A stretch of DNA of 64,000 bases from UBA2227 sp036677505 (GTDB lineage Bacteria > Bacillota_I > Bacilli_A > Erysipelotrichales > Erysipelotrichaceae), in NCBI GenBank assembly GCA_036677505.1, contig JAVBWK010000003.1, forward strand, positions 62,001 to 126,000, in the 5' to 3' direction. The translations under genes and the position numbers were made by a program. Positions within the stretch are counted from its first letter, which is position 1. Every line of letters begins with the position of its first letter. Below, piece after piece: positions 23,628 through 32,087 of the stretch. The notes beneath the pieces were generated by a model. It made no database searches, was not told the DNA's origin, and saw only the letters and a list, made by a program, of their open reading frames with translations.

Positions 23628-23888
23628 AGCGACCTCCATAGTCATTATTATATAAGGGATATGTACACACGTGTCAATGATGAAAGATTGATATTTTTGT
23701 CACGAATGTGTCATTGTGCTTTAAGAATGTGTTGCCAAATCATGACTTTTGATTTATTGTAATGGTAGAAATGAACGAAATTTTGGGGGATGAACATCAC
23801 ATTATTTCTGACATCGAGTCATGTCACGGCTGATACCGTATCATGAAGTCTTTTAGTGTCAATCATACGGAACGGGGAGGTATATCCG
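23628..23888. other. Intergenic region between divergent small membrane-protein genes
   Basis: No convincing gene was found; the only frames are of 18-20 codons without ribosome sites. It contains TTGTCACGA at 23697-23705, similar to the repeats before ftsE, and a GGGGAGG ribosome site at the right end for the gene at 23889. No clear promoter pair was seen. Confidence 0.5.
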
Positions 23889-24092
23889 ATGGAAAAAAGA
23901 AGATGGACAAAAGAAGAGGTCAGTGTATACAGAAGGACGCATAACACATTCTTCTATGTAAATAAGGAGGATGCTAATGTATTTGTACCCAGAGAATATA
24001 GTTTCGGGTATACACTCAATTTTGGTAATCCGATCGCTTGGCTGATCCTTGCGGGAATCATTGCCATAATCTACATCACAACAAGAATGTAA
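23889..24092 (+). CDS. Small DUF5808-like membrane protein
   Basis: This 67-residue protein starts with a basic segment (MEKRRWTKEEVSVYRR). It continues with FFYVNKEDANVFVPREYSFG and YTLNFGNPIAW, which resembles the DUF5808 pattern of a D-x-F-V-P-x-R core before a Trp-Leu-Ile membrane helix, and ends with one membrane segment (LILAGIIAIIYIT). DUF5808 occurs at the end of larger membrane proteins and in small stand-alone ones; its role is unknown. The ATG at 23889 is set by the GGGGAGG site; a frame starting 33 bases earlier has none. A UUCG terminator follows at once. Confidence 0.7.
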   Translation: MEKRRWTKEEVSVYRRTHNTFFYVNKEDANVFVPREYSFGYTLNFGNPIAWLILAGIIAIIYITTRM

Positions 24093-24116
24093 AAAACTGC
24101 CTTCGGGCAGTTTTTT
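24091..24116. terminator. Bidirectional UUCG terminator
   Basis: AAAAAACTGCC, TTCG, GGCAGTTTTTT: a stable tetraloop hairpin with A and T runs on both sides. It serves the small gene on the plus strand and the copper operon on the minus strand. Confidence 0.95.
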
Positions 24117-25380
24117 AGTTGTCAATAACCAACAGGTTTGTGGATATCATGTTCATCCAGCATTGTATGCGGATATTCCCGGTTTTCTCAGGAGTAAATA
24201 TAGCGGTCAGTTGTTCGGTAAGACCATCGATCTCAACATTGAACGCCGGAATCGTAATGGGATTACTGCACCCAGACAACGACACCGGATCCACGGTAAT
24301 CTGTACCGGAATATCTTTAACAACCGCGGTATAATCCAAATGATATCCATTCCAATCGACAGTCAAAGTGATTAACTGAACCCCGTCAACGACGGGTGCC
24401 AGACGGACTTCCTGAGGCTTCGCAACAAAAGGTAAAGGGATGTTCAATGCACTCATCGATCGGAAGGCCATTTGTGAACCGATCAGTACCACGACAGCCG
24501 CAGAAACCAGTTTGACCCTTCGAGAACTCTTGAGGTTCAGTTTGGACGATAACAAACCAATCGTTACTAATACCGGAGCCGTAGTTAAGGCGAATACAAG
24601 CATGATCAGTCCGCCGTTGACCACCGATCCGGAAGCCAATGCATATAGCTGCATCATCTGAAGAGAAGCACAAGGCATAAATCCATTCAGTACACCGACG
24701 ATCAACGGACGAAAACCTTCGCTGATGTTCTTGTTATTTACTTTTGGCATGATGTTAGGCAGTTTAGGCATGGATACCCATCCCAGCAAGCTTACGCCAT
24801 AGTACAGCATCAACACTCCGCCGGCAAGCAGGATCAGATTGCGAACCAGATCAGAAATCGAGAAGAATGAACCTAAACCGCCCAACAACATCCCAAAGAT
24901 CGTATAGGAAGCAATTCGTCCGAAGTTGTACAGGAATGTAGACTGATACGGTGTTTTCCCCTGAATTTTCGCCATCGACTGTGATAAGGCGATACCACCG
25001 CACATACTTACACAGTGAAACGAGGTAATTAATCCATAAACAGCCACCAAAGGAAGTGCAATCGTCTGTGCATCCAGCTGAGGCGGAAGCAACCGCTGAT
25101 AAATCATTTGTGCAGATACGACCACGGCAATAACACCGACCAGCCATATCCAATCCATCACAACTGAGGGTTTCTCGTCTTTAAGCTGATATCCGGCTTC
25201 CTCAACTGCCTTCTTAATTTTGTCATAGGAAACCGGCGAGGTGGACTGAATGTTTACCTCACCGGTTTTAGCGTTTGCAAATGCATGTTTTACACTGTTG
25301 ATCTTCTTGATTTCGGTAGTGACGCTTTTTTCGCAAGCCTTACACGTCATACCTTCTACATGAATGGTTATTTTTTCCAT
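24115..25380 (-). CDS. Three-domain copper membrane protein: HMA, DsbD/TauE-like membrane core, cupredoxin-like tail
   Basis: Residues 1-67 are a heavy-metal-associated domain with the MTCKACEKS copper loop. Residues 75-315 form seven or so membrane segments of the cytochrome-c-biogenesis/SafE type (ITSFHCVSMCGGIALSQS, GFMPCASLQMMQLYALASG), with paired Met-Cys and Cys residues suited to Cu(I). The last 90 residues look like a small cupredoxin-type domain: VSLSGCSNPITIP and FTPEKTGNIRIQCWMNMI supply Cys and Met ligands. It probably moves or buffers copper between cytosol, membrane and surface. It is the third gene behind copA under a CsoR-type operator, four bases after a lipoprotein gene. Confidence 0.8.
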   Translation of the reverse strand: MEKITIHVEGMTCKACEKSVTTEIKKINSVKHAFANAKTGEVNIQSTSPVSYDKIKKAVEEAGYQLKDEKPSVVMDWIWLVGVIAVVVSAQMIYQRLLPPQLDAQTIALPLVAVYGLITSFHCVSMCGGIALSQSMAKIQGKTPYQSTFLYNFGRIASYTIFGMLLGGLGSFFSISDLVRNLILLAGGVLMLYYGVSLLGWVSMPKLPNIMPKVNNKNISEGFRPLIVGVLNGFMPCASLQMMQLYALASGSVVNGGLIMLVFALTTAPVLVTIGLLSSKLNLKSSRRVKLVSAAVVVLIGSQMAFRSMSALNIPLPFVAKPQEVRLAPVVDGVQLITLTVDWNGYHLDYTAVVKDIPVQITVDPVSLSGCSNPITIPAFNVEIDGLTEQLTAIFTPEKTGNIRIQCWMNMISTNLLVIDN

Positions 25381-25384
25381 AGAA

Positions 25385-25996
25385 TCAGTTTAAGTCGAAT
25401 GGTTTTAAAAGTAAATCCATGTCATCCATGGTTGTAAACAGCCAGCCGTCAACTGCTTCGACATTGACCCCGGCATTTCGCAAAACATCGGCACTCAGGA
25501 TGAAAACCACATCTTTGTCGTTGGTCGTCAGATCCTTTGCCCACTCAAATTTATGATCGCCCAGAGCAATTCCGAAATGATCGAGTTCAGCATGATAACC
25601 GAGCAGACTTCGATTGTTGGTCAGTAATGAATCCATTTGTGACGATGCATCTGACGCTGAGGGCCCTTTTATGCCTTCAAAAGTTATCAGTAACATATCA
25701 TCGTTAACTTTCATCGTTGAAGGAAGTTTCGTAATATCCAACCCGGCAGTCAGAAACGGCCCGACAGGTACGGCCATGATCACATCTTGAGAGGTTGTTT
25801 CGGGATTCAGTGATAAATCCAGATGGTAGTCTTCAGTGATGATGATGTGAGCATATCCGTCCATGATGGAAGATTCGATCATGGGCAGATCAAGAATCAT
25901 GTCAAAAGAAGATTTTGCTTCACGTTTGATAACATCGGTTGAAGCACAACCGGCAATAAGAACCGTAAGAGCCAGCAATAACACAAATTTTCTCAT
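25385..25996 (-). CDS. Lipoprotein of the copper operon, unknown family
   Basis: This 203-residue protein starts with a lipoprotein signal (LLLALTVLIAGCAS, lipid Cys17), so it is anchored outside the membrane. The rest is soluble and acidic, with no obvious metal cluster: few Cys or His, but a methionine-rich stretch near the end (MDDMDLLL) and SFDMILDLPMIESSIMDG near the start. It lies between copA and the HMA/DsbD-like protein, nine and four bases apart, so a role in extracellular copper handling is inferred from context only. Confidence 0.72.
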   Translation of the reverse strand: MRKFVLLLALTVLIAGCASTDVIKREAKSSFDMILDLPMIESSIMDGYAHIIITEDYHLDLSLNPETTSQDVIMAVPVGPFLTAGLDITKLPSTMKVNDDMLLITFEGIKGPSASDASSQMDSLLTNNRSLLGYHAELDHFGIALGDHKFEWAKDLTTNDKDVVFILSADVLRNAGVNVEAVDGWLFTTMDDMDLLLKPFDLN

Positions 25997-26004
25997 ATTT
26001 TCCT

Positions 26005-28458
26005 CTATTTCTTGAATCTGCGCAAACGCAGAGCATTGGTTACAACGGATACTGAACTGAAAGCCATGGCTGCACCGGCGAAAATCGGGTTAAGCAACGG
26101 ACCGCCAAAAGCATAGAATACTCCGGCCGCCAAGGGGATGCCGGCAATGTTATAAATAAATGCCCAGAACAGATTTTGCTTAACATTCCGGATCGTCGCA
26201 CGGCTCAGTTTGATGGCGGTGACGACATCCATCAAATCCGACTTCATTAATACCACATCCGCTGATTCGATTGCCACATCCGTACCTGAACCAATCGCAA
26301 TACCGATATCCGCTTTTGCCAAAGCCGGAGCATCGTTGATACCATCGCCGACCATCGCAACCGATAATCCCTGCTCTTGAAGTTTTGCGACTTCTGAAGA
26401 TTTATCTTGAGGCAACACTTCCGCCAGGATCAGATCGATACCAACCTGACGTCCGATAGCAGCAGCTGTCTTCTTGTTATCTCCGGTAATCATCGCAACC
26501 TTGATACCCATATGCTTCAACTGTTGTACTGCTTTGGCACTGGAAGGTTTCACGACATCGGCTACAGCTACAATTCCGCGGATCTTACCGTCGATTGCAA
26601 CAAGCATCGGAGTTTTCCCTTCATTTGCCAGACGATCCATATCGGCTTCAATGGCATGAAGTTCAACGTGTCGCTCATTCATAAATGCACGATTACCAAT
26701 CAAAACTGCTTTATCATCCACCGTTACATCAACACCGCGCCCGGTAACCGCCAAAAACTTCGCAATTGGGAACAATTGAATGCCTTTATCCGTAGCTCCT
26801 TTGACAATCGCCTGAGCTAACGGATGTTCAGATCCTTGTTCGGCACTGGCCGTATAACGTAAGAGGATATCAGCATCGATATCATAAGGGATCACATCGG
26901 TCAGCATCGGCTTGCCTTCGGTCAGTGTTCCGGTTTTATCAAAAATAATGGCTTGAATGTGATGTGCAGTTTCCAGCGCTTCACCACCCTTAAACAATAC
27001 ACCGTTTTCGGCACCTTTTCCGGTACCAACCATAATCGCTGTCGGAGTTGCAAGTCCCAAAGCACACGGACAGGCAATAACTAAAACCGTAACGAAGACT
27101 GTCAGAACGAAATCAATATCCTTCCCGACAAGCCACCAGACGATTGCAGCGACAATGGCAATAACGATGACGACCGGAACGAAGTAGGAGGAAACTATGT
27201 CCGCCATTGCCGCAATCGGGGCCTTCTGACCTTGTGCATCTTCAACCAACTTAATGATGCGTGCCAATGCCGTGCTTTCACCAACCGCATTTGCTTTCAT
27301 AGTCAGCAACCCGTTTTTATTTAAACTGCCCCCGACAATCGAATCTCCGGGTTGTTTATCGACCGGTAAGCTCTCACCCGTCAGCATCGATTCGTCCACT
27401 GCAGAGAACCCTTCAATTACGACACCATCCACCGGAATACGTTCACCCGGACGGACGATCAGAAAGTCATCGACTTCGACTTCTTCAAGGGCAACTTCGA
27501 TTTCGGTACCGTTTTTGATCAGTCGGGCCGTCTTAGGGGTGAGATTCATCAGCTTTTTAATGGCTTCTGAAGTTTTGCCTTTCATCCGTGCTTCCATGTA
27601 TTTACCGACCAACAGCAACGTGATGATCAATGCCGCAACTTCGAAATACAGATTATCGACAAAATGGAAATCACCGTTGTAAATTGCAAAAATCGCATAC
27701 AGTCCATAGATAAAGGCAGCGCCGGTTCCGATCGCGACCAATGTATCCATATTCGGATTGCCTTTGAACAAAGTTTTAAATCCGATAATGAAGAACTTTC
27801 GTCCTGCCCACATCACCGGCAATGTTAAAACCAATTGCACCAACGTGAAGTTGAGAGGGTAGTTATGTACATCAATAATGGCCGGCAACTTTGCGATGTC
27901 AGGGATAAACATATGTCCCATCGCGATATATAGCAAAGGTATGGAGAAAGCAATCGATAAGATCAAACGCTGAAACATATCTTTGCTTTCTTTGTCTTTC
28001 CTTATCTGATCTTCATCAATGGCCAGTTTTTTCTCGATATCTTTCGGAGTGTATCCGGCCTTTTCCACGGCTTTCTTCAACTCCGCAATTTTCACTTTAC
28101 TGCCGTCATATTTGATCGTGGCTTTGTTGGTCGCCAAGTTGACACTGGCAATTTCAACCCCGTCCAGTTTTTTAAGTGAACGTTCAACAGCTGAAGAACA
28201 GGATGCACACGTCATCCCTTCAACCAGTAAAGTTACTTCTTTAGCTTTCCTAATTTCTTCAAGTCCGTAACCGGCCTTTTCAACTGCACTTTTTAAAACA
28301 TCATACGACACTTCATTCTCTAAAAATATATGTACCTTTTCAGTTGCCAGATTGACATCGGCATTTTGTACTCCATCCAGTTTGCCCAATGTACGTTTTA
28401 CGGCACTGGCACAGGAAGCGCATGTCATTCCGGTAACCTGATATTGCTTCTCAATCAT
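26005..28458 (-). CDS. copA: Copper-exporting P1B-type ATPase CopA
   Basis: This 817-residue pump starts with two HMA domains carrying MTCASCASA and MTCASCSSA. The membrane and catalytic core has the actuator TGES, the ion-site CPC (VIACPCALGLATPTAI), the phosphorylated Asp in DKTGTLT, HP in SEHPLA, and MVGDGINDAPAL; P1B-1 pumps with CPC export Cu(I) or Ag(I). The start at 28458 follows GAGGTGAG. A promoter with a CsoR-type palindrome in its spacer precedes it, so the operon should respond to copper excess. The copper repressor gene itself is not in this window. Confidence 0.96.
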   Translation of the reverse strand: MIEKQYQVTGMTCASCASAVKRTLGKLDGVQNADVNLATEKVHIFLENEVSYDVLKSAVEKAGYGLEEIRKAKEVTLLVEGMTCASCSSAVERSLKKLDGVEIASVNLATNKATIKYDGSKVKIAELKKAVEKAGYTPKDIEKKLAIDEDQIRKDKESKDMFQRLILSIAFSIPLLYIAMGHMFIPDIAKLPAIIDVHNYPLNFTLVQLVLTLPVMWAGRKFFIIGFKTLFKGNPNMDTLVAIGTGAAFIYGLYAIFAIYNGDFHFVDNLYFEVAALIITLLLVGKYMEARMKGKTSEAIKKLMNLTPKTARLIKNGTEIEVALEEVEVDDFLIVRPGERIPVDGVVIEGFSAVDESMLTGESLPVDKQPGDSIVGGSLNKNGLLTMKANAVGESTALARIIKLVEDAQGQKAPIAAMADIVSSYFVPVVIVIAIVAAIVWWLVGKDIDFVLTVFVTVLVIACPCALGLATPTAIMVGTGKGAENGVLFKGGEALETAHHIQAIIFDKTGTLTEGKPMLTDVIPYDIDADILLRYTASAEQGSEHPLAQAIVKGATDKGIQLFPIAKFLAVTGRGVDVTVDDKAVLIGNRAFMNERHVELHAIEADMDRLANEGKTPMLVAIDGKIRGIVAVADVVKPSSAKAVQQLKHMGIKVAMITGDNKKTAAAIGRQVGIDLILAEVLPQDKSSEVAKLQEQGLSVAMVGDGINDAPALAKADIGIAIGSGTDVAIESADVVLMKSDLMDVVTAIKLSRATIRNVKQNLFWAFIYNIAGIPLAAGVFYAFGGPLLNPIFAGAAMAFSSVSVVTNALRLRRFKK

Positions 28459-28477
28459 AATTTCTCACCTCGTTGCT

Positions 28478-28506
28478 ATTATATACCCTAGGGGGGTATA
28501 TTTCAA
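28478..28506 (-). promoter_or_regulatory. Promoter of the copper operon
   Basis: On the minus strand TTGAAA (28506-28501) and TATAAT (28483-28478) are separated by exactly 17 bases. The spacer is almost wholly the CsoR-type palindrome. Confidence 0.88.
28481..28501. promoter_or_regulatory. CsoR-type copper operator
   Basis: ATATACCC, TAGGG, GGGTATAT. The ATACCC/GGGTAT arms with a C/G-rich centre match known CsoR boxes before copZA operons. The site lies between the -35 and -10 boxes of copA. Confidence 0.85.
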
Positions 28507-28544
28507 TCGAAATACATCATAGAATATTGAAAATATTGTCACAC

Positions 28545-28565
28545 AAAAAGAGCTTTCGCTCTTTA
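28545..28565 (-). terminator. Terminator of the HesB-like gene
   Basis: On the minus strand AAAGAGC, GAAA, GCTCTTTTT: a GNRA-loop hairpin with a T run, three bases after the stop codon at 28568. Confidence 0.9.
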
Positions 28566-28567
28566 AG

Positions 28568-28852
28568 TTAATGTGAACAGCTTGAACAGTCAGCAGCCTG
28601 AGAATCGTTGAAGAACAGTTGCCCGTCCTGTTCATCAATTTCAATACTTTCAGCACGCTCGATGGCATCCGGCATCATGATTACAGGAACACCATTAATT
28701 TCAACGAGCTTATCATCGTCAGCAGCAAGGGCCAAAGCGACGCTGATCGATGTTCCGCAACAGGTTTCCTGTAAGCCGACCCAAAGACAGTCACGGTTAT
28801 TCTCCAGTAAAACTTTTTGTAAAACGACTTTCGCGTTATCGGTAATTTTCAT
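28568..28852 (-). CDS. HesB/IscA-fold protein with Cys-rich tail
   Basis: This 94-residue protein resembles the HesB-like (IscA-fold) family: MKITDNAKVVLQKVLLENN is the first helix, LWVGLQETCCGTSISVALA the conserved strand with a Cys pair, and DCSSCSH the Cys-rich end. A-type carriers bind iron-sulfur clusters through such cysteines, but here the middle and C-terminal cysteines are spaced differently, so another metal or redox function is possible. The ATG at 28852 follows GGAGG. It has its own promoter and terminator and lies just before the copper operon, though no copper operator is seen in front of it. Confidence 0.75.
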   Translation of the reverse strand: MKITDNAKVVLQKVLLENNRDCLWVGLQETCCGTSISVALALAADDDKLVEINGVPVIMMPDAIERAESIEIDEQDGQLFFNDSQAADCSSCSH

Positions 28853-28875
28853 GCACAACCTCCATGTATACTAAC

Positions 28876-28903
28876 ATTATACAGAATGCCGACAGTTTAT
28901 CAA
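28876..28903 (-). promoter_or_regulatory. Promoter of the HesB-like gene
   Basis: On the minus strand TTGATA (28903-28898) and TATAAT (28881-28876) are separated by 16 bases. Confidence 0.75.
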
Positions 28904-28912
28904 TCATTGTAA

Positions 28913-30004
28913 TTAGTATCGCAGTTTTGCCAAGTGCGGATCTGAAATAAAGTTTGAGAAGTTCTGAATAAACAGGATATGATTAAAGGCAGTCGAGTTT
29001 GTGATGCCTAAAAGAGATCCGGAGAAATGACGCAAATCAACAATCACGATTTCATCAAAGTGAGCAGTCATAAACGGAATCAGGCTGTTGGCATAGGAAT
29101 CCTTGATCACCAACAATCGATTCGGTTGGTCGGTTTCATTAACAATCACTGTGGAATAACCGATGTTGCCATGAAGGAATGCTCCATATTTATCGTGAGT
29201 TAAAAGTTTGTTTCGATCGATCAAAGAGGGAAAAGACTTATCTCCAAATTTATACGCAATGATTTTTGGATCGATCAGAGATAAACGATCGGCCATCGCT
29301 TCCGAAGGTTTTGCTTTGGCATAGTATGTACCCAGAAAGCCATCCACAGTCTCAACCGTAAAGGATTCAAACGGAAGCGGTGTAAGTTGCCACTGCTCAC
29401 ATAAGGCAGTATAAGCAACATATGCTCCTTCAAGTGTCCAATGATGATCATTTTTGTAATACAGAGACTGATCCGCCTGGTCTTTGAATCGCTCCTCGAT
29501 TCTTAAGAGATTTAATTGTTGGTCCCATTGCTCTAGCCAAGAAATCTGATCGAGCAAAGGGACGCCCTTAGGAAGGTAATTCTTCAATATTGCATAAGAG
29601 TTGGGGACGATCATGCTGGTCAGCGGTGCATTGACCAGGGACTCAAACTCAGATAGATATCTCAGATTCAACGTTGTCTGGTCACTAAACCCAAGCAGTT
29701 TCTCAAACAGATAACCGTCTTTACCAAAAATGATCCCATTGTTTTCCTTTTTCATCAGAAAACGTTCACTCAAAGATTTCAGAGTGATCCACTCATCCCG
29801 CAACATAAACTGATCGTTGATGTATTCCTCATACGTCAACATCCACCGGCCATTGACCACATCTTCCCATCGTAAAGCAGGACGTTGGGTCAGATAGCGA
29901 TTTTCAAATGCCGAAAACACCTTGATCGGACCAAGAAAGTCAAACAGGAGAATAGCAGCGACCAGCAGACTAAACATGGCCGTCAAGGGTTGTCTTTTGT
30001 ACAT
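28913..30004 (-). CDS. DHHW-family (AlgX/AlgJ-like) surface acyltransfer protein
   Basis: This 363-residue protein has an N-terminal membrane anchor (FSLLVAAILLFDFLGP) and an extracellular SGNH-like domain. The family motif DHHW occurs in YKNDHHWTLEGAYVAY; KDSYANSLIPF contains the probable catalytic Ser. Such proteins complete O-acetylation of surface polymers after an MBOAT partner brings the acetyl group across the membrane. The MBOAT gene ends eight bases upstream, which supports the pair. The polymer (exopolysaccharide, teichoic acid or other) is unknown. Confidence 0.85.
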   Translation of the reverse strand: MYKRQPLTAMFSLLVAAILLFDFLGPIKVFSAFENRYLTQRPALRWEDVVNGRWMLTYEEYINDQFMLRDEWITLKSLSERFLMKKENNGIIFGKDGYLFEKLLGFSDQTTLNLRYLSEFESLVNAPLTSMIVPNSYAILKNYLPKGVPLLDQISWLEQWDQQLNLLRIEERFKDQADQSLYYKNDHHWTLEGAYVAYTALCEQWQLTPLPFESFTVETVDGFLGTYYAKAKPSEAMADRLSLIDPKIIAYKFGDKSFPSLIDRNKLLTHDKYGAFLHGNIGYSTVIVNETDQPNRLLVIKDSYANSLIPFMTAHFDEIVIVDLRHFSGSLLGITNSTAFNHILFIQNFSNFISDPHLAKLRY

Positions 30005-30012
30005 AGGGCCTC

Positions 30013-31368
30013 CTAGAAGCGAAAATATAAAAACGGATTATAGGATGAATCCACCAGGTATGCCACGCAAAACAGAAACAGTACAGTCACCATCGATGCT
30101 TCAACCAAAGGGAAAGATACAGAACTTACGATTTTTTTAGGAATGTCTGTGGAAAAAACGAGGCAGAACATCAGGATAACGCCATAATTGCTTAAAAAAT
30201 ATGTCCATTGCGTTGAAGATCCAAAGGTAAACATGGCGGTCAGATATTGTCCAAGCAAAGAGAGGTCGCTGATAGCGAATACAGCCCAACCGATCAGGAT
30301 AAAGAATATAAAGTATATACGGGATACCAAAGGATGCCGATTGAGCCACCGGTACAGCCAAATTTTTTCGATGACAAGAAGCACAAAGAAATACAATCCC
30401 CATAAAATGAAGTTAATGGCAGCTCCGTGCCAGAATCCGGTCAGAAACCAGACAATGAGTAAGTTAAAGATTTGTCTGCCGATCCCTCTTCGGTTACCTC
30501 CCAAAGGAATGTACACATATTCCTTAAACCATGACCCCAAAGTTATGTGCCAACGATTCCAAAAATCGGTCATACTCTTAGATATATAAGGATAATTGAA
30601 GTTTTGGGGGAAATTGAACCCAAGCATCGACCCTAATCCGATGGCCATCAGCGAATACCCGGAGAAATCAAAATATATCTGAAAGCCAAAGGCGACGGCT
30701 CCCAGCCAGGCAGTTGTGGCAGATAATTCTGAGACCGGTATTTTGATGATATCATCCCACATCATACCAATGTTATTAGCCAACAGAACCTTGCTTGATA
30801 GACCCAGCAGAAAAAGTTTCAATCCGGATTCAAATCCTTCCAAGGTGATGACTCGGTGTTTAAGTTCATAAGCAATTTGAGAATACTTGACAATCGGTCC
30901 GGCGATCAGCTGAGGGAACAGACAGACAAAAGCACCGAAGTCGATGATATTTTTCTCAGCCTGAACTTTGCCGCGATACACATCGATCGTATAGGACATG
31001 GTTTGAAAGGTATAAAAGCTAATTCCCAAAGGTAATGTCAATACGGGCAGTTCGAGTGAGAACAGTGATCCGATGAACCCCAAATATTTAAAGAAAAACA
31101 GCATACCGAGATTACCGACAACAGAAGTCATTAACATCAGCTTCGAAATCCGAGGATGATTTCGATATTTCTCAATCAAGTTGGATGTGGTAAAATCCAA
31201 AATGACTGAGATAAACATGATGAAGATATACCGGACTTCTCCCCAGGCGTAGAAAATCAGACTTAAGATAAACAATAGGAGATTTTGATATTTTTTCGGC
31301 GTTAAAAAAAGCAGGAGCAAGGCGATGGGTAAAAACCTGAATAAGAAGATCAGACTGCTGAATACCAT
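30013..31368 (-). CDS. MBOAT-family O-acyltransferase (AlgI/DltB-like)
   Basis: This 451-residue membrane protein has about eleven hydrophobic segments. The MBOAT core reads LPLGISFYTFQTMSYTIDV, then FPQLIAGPIVKY, and FWNRWHITLGSWFKEYVYIP, with the invariant active-site His in FLTGFWHGAAINFILWG. It carries an acyl (usually acetyl) group through the membrane for transfer to a surface polymer by the DHHW protein encoded just downstream. A DUF4358 lipoprotein gene lies 16 bases upstream and completes the unit. Confidence 0.92.
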   Translation of the reverse strand: MVFSSLIFLFRFLPIALLLLFLTPKKYQNLLLFILSLIFYAWGEVRYIFIMFISVILDFTTSNLIEKYRNHPRISKLMLMTSVVGNLGMLFFFKYLGFIGSLFSLELPVLTLPLGISFYTFQTMSYTIDVYRGKVQAEKNIIDFGAFVCLFPQLIAGPIVKYSQIAYELKHRVITLEGFESGLKLFLLGLSSKVLLANNIGMMWDDIIKIPVSELSATTAWLGAVAFGFQIYFDFSGYSLMAIGLGSMLGFNFPQNFNYPYISKSMTDFWNRWHITLGSWFKEYVYIPLGGNRRGIGRQIFNLLIVWFLTGFWHGAAINFILWGLYFFVLLVIEKIWLYRWLNRHPLVSRIYFIFFILIGWAVFAISDLSLLGQYLTAMFTFGSSTQWTYFLSNYGVILMFCLVFSTDIPKKIVSSVSFPLVEASMVTVLFLFCVAYLVDSSYNPFLYFRF

Positions 31369-31384
31369 GCTTGCTCCCTCGTTT

Positions 31385-31906
31385 CTACTTTAAAGCTTCG
31401 TTGATTGCGTCGATTCCGCGTTGGATTTCATCCTGTGCGAACTTCAATGCCTGTTCTTCGGTCGGTTCCGGACGTTCGTCATATTTGCCTAGAACGAGCA
31501 GGAAGACCAGGTTACCCTTTTTGACGACTTGTGTGGCCTTTACTTTGGCCATGTTCATCGGATATTGGAAAGACTCGTTGATTAGATATTCTTTGTAGTC
31601 CAACAATGCTTCCTCAACCTTATCGACATTCCCGTCGGTAGCCATGATCGCGATAAACATATCCGTATTCAGTGACATCATCGGACCCTCTGCGAAACTT
31701 TTCTTGATCCAGTCTTTATTGATTTTGTACACCTCTTCCAACTGTTGAAGATTGATCTCAGCGGATGGGATATAATCTTCACCATACTCGGTTTTTACAG
31801 CTTCGATGGCTTTATCAAACTGCTCTTCGGTATAATTACCGGTACCGGCCGCAGTACAGCCGATCAACAAAAGCGAAACAAAAAGCATAAGTAATAGTTT
31901 TTTCAT
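31385..31906 (-). CDS. DUF4358-like lipoprotein
   Basis: This 173-residue protein has a lipoprotein signal (LLLIGCTAAG, lipid Cys17) and one soluble domain. It begins NYTEEQFDKAIEAVKTEYGE and contains FAEGPMMSLNTDMFIAIMAT. The layout and the gene place are those of DUF4358 proteins, often found beside MBOAT and DHHW genes in Bacillota. Its function is unknown; a helper of polymer acylation is inferred. The start follows GGAG. It is the first gene of the cassette. Confidence 0.75.
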   Translation of the reverse strand: MKKLLLMLFVSLLLIGCTAAGTGNYTEEQFDKAIEAVKTEYGEDYIPSAEINLQQLEEVYKINKDWIKKSFAEGPMMSLNTDMFIAIMATDGNVDKVEEALLDYKEYLINESFQYPMNMAKVKATQVVKKGNLVFLLVLGKYDERPEPTEEQALKFAQDEIQRGIDAINEALK

Positions 31907-32039
31907 ATTAGCTCCTTTACAAAGCGTTAACCGCTATGTTGTTGATTGTAGGAAAGTTCCGGTCAAATGAAAACAACTTTTCGATAAGTTGCCATGATGA
32001 ACGAATGACTTGCATGATATTCAATAAGAAAGGGATGAG

Positions 32040-32068
32040 TTGACTCGGATGAGCGATGGGTATATATT
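32040..32068 (+). promoter_or_regulatory. Promoter of pcp
   Basis: TTGACT (32040-32045) and TATATT (32063-32068) are separated by 17 bases. The start falls just before the ATG at 32088, which excludes the in-frame codon at 32040. Confidence 0.72.
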
Positions 32069-32087
32069 GAAAGTTGAGGTGACACAA

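Noticed and set aside
23760..23888. Small peptide genes in the intergenic region
   Set aside because: Frames of 18 and 20 codons exist, but neither has a properly spaced ribosome site.
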